Assembly: GCF_000521485.1 (NCBI RefSeq)
Contig: NZ_BAVS01000029.1
Coordinates: forward strand, 1 to 41,096
DNA from: Gracilibacillus boraciitolerans JCM 21714
GTDB taxonomy: Bacteria > Bacillota > Bacilli > Bacillales > Amphibacillaceae
Length of the DNA: 41,096 nucleotides
Direction: 5' to 3'
How positions within the stretch are numbered: the first letter of the stretch is position 1; every line of letters starts with the position of its first letter. Made by a program: the position numbers and the translations under genes. Under the pieces are notes generated by a model. It did no database searches and was not told where the DNA came from. It saw nothing but the letters and a program-made list of their open reading frames with translations. Below are positions 1 to 10,538 of the stretch, piece by piece.

Positions 1-149
1 TTTTATATGCGTCTCAAACGACTAAGTTCGTCTATACTTATATATAATTTATAATCTTTTTTTTTCTTCTTTTGTACAAAATATTGTAATATAAGTTGTA
101 TTTGTCTCATAATAAAATTCTTTTCTACCTACACTATATGCCCAACCAT

Positions 150-266
150 CTAAAAGTAAAATATCCCGTAACTAGGGGGGGTAAACGTATAACCTTCAAA
201 CTTTAAAGGCGTTGAAAAAATATATTTATCGTCTGCCAAGTCATAGTAAAGCAATTCAATATTCAT
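150..266 (-). CDS. small ORF (38 aa) with strong RBS, possibly broken
   Basis: The ATG at 266 follows a textbook AGGAGG seven bases upstream, which is the main reason to list this ORF. The product is acidic and aromatic, starting MNIELLYYDLADD. I recognise no family. A C7 tract (plus-strand G run 175-181) lies in the coding part and reads as Pro-Pro. Past the TAG stop, another frame stays open to about position 40 and reads like protein (for example DGWAYSVGRKEFYYE). The 38-aa ORF may therefore be the front half of a longer broken gene. Confidence 0.4.
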   Translation of the reverse strand: MNIELLYYDLADDKYIFSTPLKFEGYTFTPPSYGIFYF

Positions 267-483
267 ATATATACCTCCTAAAATAATTTTGATATAGCAG
301 ATTTGAATTTCAAATTATATTACCATCGTAAAATTAAATATTTATACATACGAATAATTTTTTTCATCTCCATAAAAAGATATGTAGTGAATTTTTTTCT
401 TAGTAAAACTGCAACACAATTAAATTTAATTTATTTTAAGGATATATCTTTTGGTTAATTTCACTATTTATTATAATACGTAT

Positions 484-672
484 TTACCGCTCAAATATTA
501 GGATGTCAAACAATAACTTTATACCAATAGATCCAGAACCTATTAATAACACTTTACCCACTAACTCATTTTGTAGACCAAACATTAAAGTGAGAGATAA
601 AATAAGTAAACATATTATCAATACTATCTTTTTGCCAATATTCTTGTTTTTAATTTCACTATGGGACTTCAT
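484..672 (-). CDS. small two-helix membrane protein
   Basis: This 62-aa protein has a basic N-terminus followed by two hydrophobic stretches, roughly residues 15-33 and 40-58, so it is probably a bitopic or hairpin membrane protein. The ATG is preceded by AAAGGAGG at good spacing. It lies 48 bp downstream of the ABC ATPase on the same strand and is probably co-transcribed. Small membrane proteins after an ABC ATPase often belong to peptide export or self-immunity cassettes, but nothing here fixes the substrate. Family unknown. Confidence 0.55.
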   Translation of the reverse strand: MKSHSEIKNKNIGKKIVLIICLLILSLTLMFGLQNELVGKVLLIGSGSIGIKLLFDILIFER

Positions 673-720
673 GCAAGGCCTCCTTTATTTTTTTGTTTTC
701 CAATAGCAATGTCTTTGCAG

Positions 721-1335
721 TCAGATCATTTTTATATTTTCTAAATGGGAAATATAAACAATTGAGTTACCCTTCTCTTTATATCTTTGCAAAATTTCTA
801 ATGCTATACCATAAGATTTATTATCCCAAGCAGAAAAGGGTTCGTCCATAAATAAAATCTTGGGTTCCCTGGCAAACATAGCGATGAAAAAAAGCTTGTG
901 CTTCATCCCTAAAGAATAATTACCAACTTGTTGAGATAAATAATCCTTAATCTGTAGTTCATTTGCTAAATGATTAGCCAAATCAATATACTTTGTTTTA
1001 TTCGATATTTTCCAAAGATTCATAATTAATTTTAAATTATCGTATCCATTCAAGAAATCATAAAGCATTGGATAATCTGGTATATATGCAATGGATTTTT
1101 TATAATCATTCATAGATTTAAATTGCTCGTCATAAAATTTCATTTGTAAGGATTCTATCTTAATTACACCAGTTAATATCTTAAGTAATGTTGATTTACC
1201 GACACCATTAGAACCTTTTATCCAGAGAACCTCTCCTCTATTAACTGTTAAATTTAAATTATCTAAGATTATATTTTCCTCGTAGTTAAAATATAAATTA
1301 TCTACTCTAAGAAACGGGTTCTTAAATTGAGACAT
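721..1335 (-). CDS. ABC transporter ATP-binding protein
   Basis: This 204-aa nucleotide-binding subunit hydrolyses ATP at the inner face of the membrane to drive a transporter. Walker A is GSNGVGKST (residues 41-49), the signature is a divergent SLGMK (141-145), Walker B is ILFMDEP (about 160-166) and the switch His is in YISH (197). Its length fits a single-domain ATPase of a bacteriocin or lantibiotic-immunity type exporter. It overlaps the upstream membrane ORF by 14 bp and is followed by a 62-aa membrane protein, so the three look like one operon. The substrate cannot be inferred. The ATPase itself looks intact. Confidence 0.85.
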   Translation of the reverse strand: MSQFKNPFLRVDNLYFNYEENIILDNLNLTVNRGEVLWIKGSNGVGKSTLLKILTGVIKIESLQMKFYDEQFKSMNDYKKSIAYIPDYPMLYDFLNGYDNLKLIMNLWKISNKTKYIDLANHLANELQIKDYLSQQVGNYSLGMKHKLFFIAMFAREPKILFMDEPFSAWDNKSYGIALEILQRYKEKGNSIVYISHLENIKMI

Positions 1336-1567
1336 TTAAAGCCACCCCCCCGTAAAAAATTGAAAACAAATTAAACAGCAGAAGGATTGAAGCAAATATT
1401 AAGGAAATTTTTCTCGAAAGGCCAGCGTAATTTAAGACTCCATAATAGAATATTCGTATACCCCCCCAAATACTAATAAAAGCTAATATAATCGATGAAA
1501 TTAAATATACATAAAAACTTTCATAGGTTAAATAATTTGAGACAGACATCATATTAAATAATAACAT
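1322..1567 (-). CDS. C-terminal fragment or small ABC permease subunit
   Basis: This 81-aa hydrophobic protein has two or three predicted membrane helices and overlaps the start of the ATPase. That position suits a permease subunit. Its ATG lies only about 20 bp from the end of the IS4-family element at 1588, with no clear RBS, so the real gene may have been longer and cut by the insertion. Two C7 tracts (1345-1351, 1461-1467) encode Gly-Gly pairs that may be expanded single glycines. No family recognised. Confidence 0.5.
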   Translation of the reverse strand: MLLFNMMSVSNYLTYESFYVYLISSIILAFISIWGGIRIFYYGVLNYAGLSRKISLIFASILLLFNLFSIFYGGVALNVSI

Positions 1568-1587
1568 AAAACTATTATAAGATAATA

Positions 1588-3119
1588 ACTCAACTTTCGC
1601 ACCTAAAAAAATGTTATAAGTTTAACTAGCTGTAAGTATGATAGCGATTGAAGTCTGATCATTGACAAGAGCATAAACATGAAAAAACACCCCAACGTTT
1701 GGTATAGTTGATTTGTCGAGAATCACATAACCATACAGAAGAGGTGCCCCCCTATATGATAACGAATAATGACCATAATAAGCAACTACCGAATGAACTA
1801 ACATCGACATTTAAGGAATTAAAAGTACTAAAACATCTAAGAAAGGCCGGTATTACAAAGTCCTTCGGGTTTTCATGTTCTTACCTTTTCCAATTGATTT
1901 TTTGTTTGATCTTTGAAAACAAGAACTGGTTTCGAACTCTTGAAAGTAAGAAATCTACCGATTTCCCTGCCAAGGATGCCGTATATCGTTTCTTGCATCA
2001 GTCTACCTTTGCGTGGAGAAGATTTTTACTGTTCCTCAGCGTTCACACGATTGGAAAAGTAACGAAGCTAACGAACCATGATCGTCCGAAAGTGCTGATA
2101 TTAGATGATTCTTCGTATGATCGAAATCGCAGTAAATCTGTTGAATTACTAGCCCGCTGCTTTGACCACGCGTCTCAAAAGATGCGCTTTTATAAAGGTT
2201 TTCGTATGCTTACCCTTGGTTGGTCAGATGGTGCGACCTTCATCCCAGTGGACTTTTCTTTATTAAGCTCAAAGAAAAGCCAAATTAATGGAATATCATC
2301 AAAGGTGGATAAGCGTAGCTCTGGCTATAAACGAAGAGTGGAAGCTCTACAAACGGCGCCGGAACAAATACCTAATATGATCGAACGAGCTATGAATGTC
2401 GGCATTGATGCCTCTTATGTGTTGATGGACTCTTGGTTCACCTTTCAGCCTCTCGTTAAGAATATTAAAGACCAAGGGCTTGACGTAATTGGTATGGTTA
2501 AAAACTTGAAACAACGTTATCTTGTAGATGGAAAGCGTGTGAGTTTAAAGCAACTCTATCGTTTAGCGAAGCCAACGACTGGAGAAAAAGGTATTCTTCG
2601 CTCTATTCATACAACACAAGCGAACGGAGTTCGAATCAAAGTTGTCTTTGTTCGCAATCGTAATAAAAAAAGTGAATGGTTAGCCATTTTAAGTACAGAT
2701 TGTACGCTTAGTGACCAAGAAATAATCCGTATTTATAGCATGCGCTGGGACATTGAGGTCTTTTTCAAAACAACAAAATCCCTATTAAAGCTCCAAAAAG
2801 AGTTTCAAGGTCGTTCATATGACTCCTTAATTAGTCATACAACCATTGTCTTTGCAAGATATATCGTTCTCTCATGGCAAAACCGATGTAGCTCAGACCA
2901 ACGAACACTAGGTGGCATGTTTTATGAATTAAGTGATGAAATCAGTGACCTCGATTGGACTGTAGCTCTACAGCAATTATTCGAGCTTCTTGAAGATACC
3001 TTAAAAAAGAGTAACAAAAATATACAAAAACTAATCAAAAGTCAACTACAACAATGGATTGCAGGCTTACCCAACTATATCAAGGCATACCTACCTATTT
3101 CGGTCTGCGAAAGTTGAGT
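1588..3119 (+). mobile_element. IS4-family insertion sequence, about 1.53 kb
   Basis: A single transposase gene is bounded by 14-bp terminal inverted repeats: ACTCAACTTTCGCA at 1588-1601 and its reverse complement at 3106-3119. The transposase stop lies inside the right repeat. I see no convincing target-site duplication, so the element may have moved by recombination or its flanks may have been rearranged. It separates the ABC operon from a J-domain gene remnant. Confidence 0.85.
1756..3117 (+). CDS. IS4-family transposase (DDE)
   Basis: This protein of about 453 aa catalyses transposition of the surrounding IS. DDE-type features include LDDSSYDR (first Asp), VLMDSWF (second Asp) and the C-terminal IS4 signature Y-x2-R-x3-E-x6-K in YSMRWDIEVFFKTTK. 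I chose the ATG at 1756 because GAGGTG precedes it. An in-frame upstream ATG at 1708 lacks an RBS and would add 16 residues. A C6 run (1747-1752) sits between RBS and start and may change their spacing. The ORF is otherwise intact, so the element may still be active. Confidence 0.88.
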   Translation: MITNNDHNKQLPNELTSTFKELKVLKHLRKAGITKSFGFSCSYLFQLIFCLIFENKNWFRTLESKKSTDFPAKDAVYRFLHQSTFAWRRFLLFLSVHTIGKVTKLTNHDRPKVLILDDSSYDRNRSKSVELLARCFDHASQKMRFYKGFRMLTLGWSDGATFIPVDFSLLSSKKSQINGISSKVDKRSSGYKRRVEALQTAPEQIPNMIERAMNVGIDASYVLMDSWFTFQPLVKNIKDQGLDVIGMVKNLKQRYLVDGKRVSLKQLYRLAKPTTGEKGILRSIHTTQANGVRIKVVFVRNRNKKSEWLAILSTDCTLSDQEIIRIYSMRWDIEVFFKTTKSLLKLQKEFQGRSYDSLISHTTIVFARYIVLSWQNRCSSDQRTLGGMFYELSDEISDLDWTVALQQLFELLEDTLKKSNKNIQKLIKSQLQQWIAGLPNYIKAYLPISVCES

Positions 3120-3311
3120 AATTATATTCTGCTCTCTTAGTATCATTTATTAATGTCTCATAAGCCTGCTTAATTTTGATGAAGTCTTCATGTAAACCTC
3201 CTGTATCAGGGTGATTTTTCTTAGCAAGTTTTCTATAAGCCTCTTTAATTTCTTTTTTATAGATTCTTGTGTAATTCCTAAGACATCATAATAATCTATA
3301 AACGATTTCAT
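3120..3311 (-). pseudogene. J-domain (DnaJ-like) protein, frameshifted and truncated
   Basis: Starting at an ATG with AGGAGA upstream, the reading begins MKSFIDYYDVLGIT. After a T6 run on the plus strand (3253-3258) it continues in another frame with KEAYRKLAKKNHPDTGG, which contains the J-domain HPD triad. J-domains stimulate Hsp70 ATPase. One extra A in the run would restore the frame. The 3' part ends at the IS4-family element, so the gene is also truncated. Whether the original was a membrane-anchored J-protein cannot be told. Confidence 0.75.
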
Positions 3312-3381
3312 ATTAGTCTCCTATTTCTACTGATATCTTGCATACCAAATCAGTATATTGGTGATGCTAATCTAAACACAC

Positions 3382-3585
3382 TCACTCTCCGACAATTATT
3401 CCCGCCAACTCCTTAAATACCATAGAAGGCCTCTCTCTTAGCCCCCCCATTAAAGAAAACGATAATTTCAACACATTCTCTTCCTTCACTAAAATATTCT
3501 CTTCCTGAATAGCCAATTCCAAATTCTTAACATAAAAACTTTCCACCCGTTCAGCCTTATCTAAACTATAATCATCAAGCCCCAT
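3382..3585 (-). CDS. small protein ending the McrBC operon
   Basis: This 67-aa charged protein overlaps the end of the McrC-like gene by 11 bp, with GGGTGAAG before its ATG, so translational coupling is likely. It shows no membrane segment or recognisable domain. A C7 tract (3442-3448) gives MGGL where MGL is likely ancestral. It could be an accessory subunit of the restriction system or a chance ORF; position and RBS favour a real gene. Confidence 0.45.
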   Translation of the reverse strand: MGLDDYSLDKAERVESFYVKNLELAIQEENILVKEENVLKLSFSLMGGLRERPSMVFKELAGIIVGE

Positions 3586-5858
3586 ACTTCACCCGACCCG
3601 AAAACCTTCCCAGCATCCGCCAAAGTGTCCGTTCATCATTCGATTTCATAAATAATTCAGGCAATTCCTTAGCAGCTAATAAATTATTTAGGCTGGTTAC
3701 AACATAGTTAGAGATTCCATAACCAACAGGCTTTATAATATTAGCGAGCAGCTTCCAGTTATCAACAATGAACCAAACTGCATCTCCATCAACCTTCACT
3801 TCTTTAATTTCTGCATAGTGTGTGACACCATTTTCCTCCATTACATTTCTTGTTGTGTAAAGAGATACATACTTTACTTCTTGCCAATTTTGATTTAATC
3901 GGTTTACAGCCATTTTAATATAGCGATTATGTAGGGCCAGTTTATATTCTTCTGAATCAGATATTTTCACAACCATTACTTTTTCTTCAATAGAAGATTC
4001 CCACTCACTAATAGTGCCTCTTGGCAATATTCCTTCTTGCTGGATTTCTTCTGGACTTTTATCAATTAATTGTTCAACAAATCGCTCTACTAATGTTGTA
4101 GCGTTCGGCAGGAATGGTAAACCTCCAATGTTCACGTCTTCAATACTTTTATAGAGCTTATGGCTTTGATAGAGATCTTCATTATTCCACGGAAATAACA
4201 CATAGGCACCAAAGGCTTTTCTTTCAAAAGGTCCCTCTTCATTTACAACAATTGAATCACGATAACGGTGCATTGTATTGATATCTTCTTCCATGGGACC
4301 GGGAATTCCATCATAGTTACGCCCATAAGTTGTATCATTTAAAGCAAAGTCGATACGATATTTCGCATCAAAGACATATTGGTATTCATAGTCCTTTCCT
4401 TTTTTCTCAATGCTTAACATCGTATCTGGAATTTGTGTGATCGTCGGCAGTCGTTGCTCTCTTTTCTGATATATAAGTGTAATTTTTTCTTTTGTTTTAG
4501 GGTGGCGAAATACTCTCTTAGCTGAGGCGTTAGGCTGTAAATTGACAAAGAGTCCATTATGATTAACCTTAATTACGTCTTGATCAACCATTTCATATTT
4601 TCTTCCCAGCAATTGTCCTAGCTTTAAGTAAGTCCAATACTCATATAGGGTAGCGACATCCTTCACGGACATATTATAAATATTTCCTTGCAGTGCTAAT
4701 CCTCTCGACAACAACAAATAAATCTGGAAAGATTCTCTGTATCCAGGCGCCATTTGTAATACGAGACTCATTACGGACCGATCTAGACGACTAATAGACT
4801 TCCAGAAATAACTTTGCGCCTTGTCTTTCAATTTTTGTTTCATATCGTTTAAACGGACTATTATATCCCCATCAACGGTATAATCGGCCCTAAACTGTAA
4901 AGTCTTAATTAAATCGTCAAGTTTCTCTTCTAACCGGATCATGATCCATTTAACAAATCTATTCTCATGCGTATCATAGGTTACTTCTTTCCGAATATTT
5001 AAACCATTTGTTGGCATGACATGTTGACCGCCTAAATTAATCCCCCCCTTGTCTACTTGGACTAAAAGATGAGGTCTTTTTCTCAAATATTTTCGCGCTT
5101 GCTGGTCTTGCCTGCCTAACTGATCTCCTCTTACTTTTCGATGCGTAGTATGAAATTTGTGATGTGGCTGCTGTTCGATCCGTTGAATGGCTTGCATTAA
5201 CTTCACAAAGTGTGACTCTATTAAACGGAAAAATTCACTTCTTGACGGTGTTCCCTCTAGCTTAGTTTTTGCCCCCCCAAGATGTGTTTTCTTTATAAAA
5301 TGATAGGCTAGGTTATAAATTTCATCATTTACCTCTTCTAATAGCTTTTTATAATCTTTTCGATAATCTAATTTGGTAGGAAATACTTCAATTGTGACTG
5401 TTATCAGTGCCTTATTTTCATGCCTAATCTCAAACGTGGATAACCCTACCTCATTTTGAAATTGGAGATTCCCCCCCATTAAGATATAGCTATTTCCTAT
5501 CGTCACTTTGTCCACTGCTTTTCTTAGCCCTTGATGTTCATGGTAGAAAGTTAATTCTTTACTATCTTTAGGTGAAACAATTAATTGATAGACCCCCATT
5601 TTCAAAGAATATTGGTCGATGTGAGTATTTTTCTGCTAATTCACTAGTGTTTACGTCAAATACTTGAATGGATCCTATGTCATCCCCAATCACAGACAAG
5701 CTCATGGGGGGGTCATGGAAATCCATATTACGATATTGCGTCAACCCTTCATATTTTTCATGGTATGGTTTCCCTTTTATAACAATCGTCATATCTTTTG
5801 TATCAATGTGAAGTAATTCTACATCATCTCTAGCTGATCCAGAATGAAGTGAAGCCAT
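3575..5858 (-). pseudogene. McrC-like restriction nuclease subunit (DUF2357), frameshifted
   Basis: Two overlapping frames (5568-5858 and 3575-5605) read as one protein of about 760 aa. The first frame ends near FFENGG and the second resumes at VYQLIVSPKDSKEL. A C5 run at 5593-5597 (G5 in the gene), cut back to four, joins them as ENGVYQLIV. The middle holds the DUF2357 region (RKVRGDQLGRQD, THENRFVK), and the C-terminal half has a PD-(D/E)xK-like core: FDAKYRID, then EDINTMHRYRDS. McrC-type subunits cut DNA when loaded by the McrB GTPase encoded just upstream. Four C7/G7 runs in frame add apparent extra residues (for example DPPMSL for DPMSL). The start at 5858 has GAGG upstream and overlaps the McrB gene by 29 bp. 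Confidence 0.8.
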
Positions 5859-8348
5859 CTACTAACCTCGCTCTCATTTCTACTAATTTCGCAGTACTCT
5901 TAGGATATTTTGCATAAGTTAAATCAATGGGCTGCTCCGTATCCTCTGGTATTTCAAATGCACAGAATTCAATTAATTGATCGATTACGTCTCTAACACG
6001 GCTATCACTTCCTGCAATTCGCGGCAGTATTTTTTGAAGCAGGCAATGATCAAGGGCCTGCTCATATTCCATCAGGTTACCCTGTTGATTATAGTTAATG
6101 TACATGCATATCTCATCACGTACTCGATAGCCTACCTGTGCATGAATAAGCTCAAGAACTTGATTAATTGAAACTAACTCCTTTGTAACTTGCTTTACCA
6201 AATCAGAGTTCTCATCATACACTTCTTTAAGATGTAAATAATTCGCTTCTAGTGATTTCTGATCCAACTTAATGGGATCCATCTCTTCTAATTCTTGCAG
6301 AAAGTCTAAATATCCAAGTTCTACTCGATTAAATTCAATCGTATTTGCCCTATCTAATACCTTTTTACTGAATGGATGTGTTGTTTCATCCATATTAACG
6401 GTTCCAACTATGTAGACATTCGATGGAAGCGGGAGATTCTCACCAGCTATTTCTTCTGTTAAAAGAGGATAGGTAATTATTTCACCATTCTCCCTTTTCC
6501 TGCTCTCCATCACACTTAAGAGATCACTCAAATAGTATTCCACTCGGGCTAAATTCATCTCATCTAATAAGACAATATAAGGCCTAGTTGGATTATTATA
6601 AGCATTCCTAACAATCTTTGTTAATGGGCCTTCCTTAAAATCCCCCTTGATATCGATATAACCTAAAAGATCAGAGCTGTCGTTCCAATCTGGGCGAACA
6701 GGAATAAGTGTAAACTGATTATTATCATTAGTTGCACCTATTGCTTCTGCAAACCATTCAACTATTTTTGTTTTTCCTGTTCCTGATATACCCGATAGAA
6801 TGACGAATGGTTTTGTTTTAAGTGATAAAAAGAGATTAGTTACTTCTTCTTTTTCGTAATAGAATCCTTTGCTTTTTATATATTGGTAGATATGATCCAC
6901 GATTTCTTTAAAGGTTAAGGTATCAGTTTCTTCAACCATATTAGTTGTATCGACTTCTGTATGGCCCGTTGTCTCTTGCTTCATTTGTATGTATTGCTCA
7001 TAATAATCAATCATTCGCCTCAAGTCATTACGTAGTGATTGTTCTGACGGCAACTGTTTTTCATATTTAATGTAAGCTGCAGTAGATATTTCATATTTTT
7101 TCGCTAACGTACTACCACCAAGCTCAATATTATTATTTGTTGCAATATCGTCATCCATTTGTATCGATTGGCGTATTTCTTCATTGATTTTAGCCATTTC
7201 TTCTTTTGTTGATTCAGTTACTCCTTGGGCTAAGGTAAGATACAACCTCTCCATATCTTCGCTGAACAAATACACAATATAATAGCCTTTCTGAGTAGAG
7301 TTGGTCACATTTTTATTCATAATCGCTAACCAAGCACAGAAGCCCAATTTCCTATTCCAACAGAACCTTTAATCTCATAATACTTATTATCCAAGAACTC
7401 TAATTGCTTAAAAGCTTCTACTAGTTCAGTTCTTACAAGCATACCCATTTTATGATCTTTAGTGGATTCACGTTTTGCTGATATATAATTATCCATAACC
7501 TTTTGTAGTAATGGACGTATTTCTTCTGTCATTGTTGGGTTCAACTCCTCATCAATTAATTGAACATCTTGTAACCAAGAGATGATATTCCTTGTGCGAT
7601 AATCAGCTACTGATTCTACCATCAAGTTATCCCCTTTGGAATTACGTACAATTTTCATACCAAGTTCTTTTAAATAATTGATTTTTTGTTTTTTTGTGTA
7701 GCTAGTGAGATATTGTAATAGATCATAAACCATTGATATATAAGGGCTTGTTAGCACCATTTCTTGTAGAAAAGTGATTTTATTCTTTTCAAGTTCATAT
7801 TTACTTGCTTGGGGTTCAATTATTGAAAATTCATCATCTAGGAATCCTAGTATTCTCAAACCTTGACGCGCTCGAGATTTCGATCGTCTTTGAGCTTCTT
7901 CTGGAATATCAGGTAACCTTTTAGGATCATGTGTACCTGCTTGTATCTCTTCTAAAAATTTTAATGTTCCATTGAAGTTCATCTCTGGTAATTGATTCGT
8001 CTTATATTCAATGATCTGCAATGAAGTTTGTTGTTTAGTAGTAATTACTTCCACAAAAGGTAAACAAGAAAGCAACGCTAGAATAAATCTAGACTTTTCC
8101 TGATCTTCTATTTCAGCACGCTTAAGTGTTCCTGTTTTTAATAGCCTGGAAATTTCCCGTCGTACTATATCAAAATTTATAACGGAAGATATTGTCTTTT
8201 TGCTTTTTTGATACTCCTCTCTCACTGGATGTGCTTTTATAACAAAGCCATCTGATTCAATATTAGCAATCCAATAGTATTGGCTATTTAAATTTATTTT
8301 TTCTTTATTTAAACTTTTTAGGTATTCTAATAATGCATTTTCTAGCAA
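5830..8348 (-). pseudogene. McrB-like AAA+ GTPase with MrcB-type N-domain, frameshifted
   Basis: Two frames overlap by 22 bp (7326-7347). The first ends GIGNWASVLG, the second begins near FCAWLAIMNKN and continues TQKGYYIVYLFSEDMER. Adding one base would give GNWASVPWLAIMNK, matching the MrcB N-terminal (DUF3578-like) domain, so this was one protein of about 840 aa. The first 290 residues are helical and unrecognised, probably a target-sensing module. The AAA+ motor has Walker A GISGTGKT, Walker B ILLDEMNLARVEYYLSDLL and the McrB signature GTVNMDETTHPFSKKVLDRA. McrB motors bind modified DNA and translocate to activate McrC. The TTG start at 8348 has GGCGGTG upstream. No methyltransferase is adjacent, as expected for modification-dependent restriction. 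Confidence 0.8.
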
Positions 8349-8606
8349 GTTTACACCGCCTTTGATGAAGTACTAGCTTATACTATATTTCTATTTTACA
8401 AAAAACACTTCAATTACTCTCAAATTATCCTAATTCAATTGTACTAAATATTAGAAAATTATGATATCCATAAAATCGCTTACTCTATATGTTTTATTGT
8501 TATGCAATCCCGTAGTTTTGCAGTTACTTATTTAGCCATTAAGCTTTTATCTGTTGTGTCTCAACAAGTTGAAGCTTTTTTTATTTTATTTTTTATTTAA
8601 ATTTTC

Positions 8607-10399
8607 GTAGCGAATTATAGCGAAATAGTGTATGATAGGTATATATCATACTTTTTGAAGGAGGCTATCATCATGTATCTCAAAAAAACCAAACAAAAAA
8701 GCGGACGTATTTATCTTTCTATAGTCGATACTTATCGCGATAAAGAAAAAGGTTATGCACGTACGGTGACAGTTGAAAAAGTAGGCTATCTTGATGAATT
8801 AGAAAAAGACTATGATGATCCTATGGCCCACTTCAAAGAAAGAGTAGAACAGTTAAAAGAAAAGAAGGCTGAAAAAGTAGCTCCAATCACTTTGTCATTT
8901 AATCAGGATGACACGTTATCCGTTGGACAAAGTAATCGAAAAAATTTTGGTTATATGATTCTCAGCCAAATATATCATGAGCTACAGATTGATAAGGTTT
9001 TAACAAGTAAACAGCGTCCATCAAAGATTGATTATAATGTCAATGACATCATGAAGCTACTCGTTTTTTCACGCTCACTCTATCCTGGTTCCAAGAAAAA
9101 GACATTCGAAAATAAAGAGAAGTTTTTTGATAGACATGATTATTCTCTAGATGATGTATATCGGTCACTCTCTTTTTTCTATAAGCACAGTTCCTTACTA
9201 CAAACAAAAATAAATGACCGAATAAAATCCGTCTACAATCGAAAAACAGATTTAGTGTATTATGATGTCACCAACTATTACTTTGAAACAGACATCCATG
9301 ATGAGCTGAGAAAAAAAGGGGGGGTATCAAAGGAACACCGTCCCAATCCTATCGTACAAATGGGGGGGTTATTCATGGATACAAAAGGTATCCCTATTAC
9401 GTTTAAACTATTCTCCGGAAACACCAATGATTGTCTAACTTTTCGCCCGGGATTTGGAAGATACATAAAGAGTATAATTTAGGAAGAGTGGTTGTCGTTA
9501 CCGACAAAGGGATGACGACAGGTGATAATATCAATTACATACTCTCAGGAAAACACGGGTATGTATTTAGCATGTCTGTACGAGGAGCTAGTAAAGCATT
9601 TAAGAAATACGTACTCAATGAGGAAAGTTATACGTGGTACGGCACCGAATATAAGAGAAAATCTCGTTTAGAACCAAGAATGATTTCGGTCACATCAACT
9701 CATAATAAAAAATCAAAAAGCAAGTCGACGAAAAACAAGTGATTTTTTATAGTGAAAAATATGCAAAGAAAGCAAGAGCTGATCGGGAAAAAGCCATTAA
9801 AAAGGCACAAGAAATTATGGATAACCCGAGCAGATACAAAAAAACCAATTCCTATGGAGCTGCAGGCTATATTAAAAACATGGAAATTGACAAAGAAACA
9901 GGCGAGATTATCACCCCTCATCATCAACTTCAGTTTGACTATGATAAGCTAAAGGAAGAAGAAGCGTTAGACGGTTATTATGCAATTATAACAAGTGAAT
10001 ACAAAGAAAGTGATGATCATATTATCGATACATACCGTGGATTATGGCGCATAGAAGAATCCTTCAGAGTAACGAAAAGTGACCTTGAAGCACGTCCCGT
10101 TTATGTTTCAACAGAAGAGCATATTCACGCACATTTCTTAACTTGTTTTATTGCGCTCGTCATCGCAAGAATTATCGAAGTAAAGATGGATTATAAATAT
10201 AGCGTGGGTAAATTACTAGAGAGTTTATCAAAAGCAGAGTGTACACATATGAAACAAAACTATTACTTATTCGATTATTATGATGAGGTTCTTAAAACGT
10301 TAGGCGATCAATTTCACATCGATTTTTCTAAACAAATTCGCTCTCGAGGAGAAATTAAAAAAATTTTAGCGAGCACCAAAAAACAGTAAAATTCGCTAC
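8607..10399 (+). mobile_element. IS1634-family insertion sequence, decayed
   Basis: A transposase gene broken by frameshifts is flanked by an imperfect inverted repeat: GTAGCGAATTATA at 8607-8619 and its near complement at 10387-10399 (12 of 13 match). No clear target duplication is seen. The element lies between the McrBC operon, upstream of its start, and the peptidase genes. Confidence 0.75.
8673..10389 (+). pseudogene. IS1634-family transposase, broken by two frameshifts
   Basis: Three segments in different frames (8673-9482, about 9431-9742, 9739-10389) join into one DDE transposase of about 570 aa. The ATG at 8673 has GAAGGAGG upstream. Landmarks are YYDVTNYYFET, the HRPNPIVQM stretch, VVTDKGM and the C-terminal YRGLWRIEESFRVTK (Y-R-E-K motif). 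The first break is near CCCGGG at about 9447 (net +2). The second is at an A6 run (9707-9712), where seven A would restore frame. Two G7 runs (9318-9324, 9362-9368) give KGGVS and QMGGLF, where I recall single-Gly KGVS and QMGLF. Not expected to make active transposase as read. Confidence 0.82.
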
Positions 10400-10417
10400 A
10401 TGTTCGTGCAAAAAAGG

Positions 10418-10471
10418 AACAGCCTCCACCCCCAATATTATCAAGGGACGACGGCTGTTTTTATCTTTTTT
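10418..10471. terminator. bidirectional hairpin terminator
   Basis: The stem AACAGCC (10418-10424) / GGCTGTT (10453-10459) is followed by TTTATCTTTTTT on the plus strand. On the minus strand it is followed by CCTTTTTTG. It can end the IS1634 transcript and also the minus-strand peptidase transcript. Confidence 0.65.
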
Positions 10472-10538
10472 AAGTGCAAAACTCAGGATATATAGTTACC
10501 TACTATTCTATACGAATTGATAGGATTGTAAAGCATAT

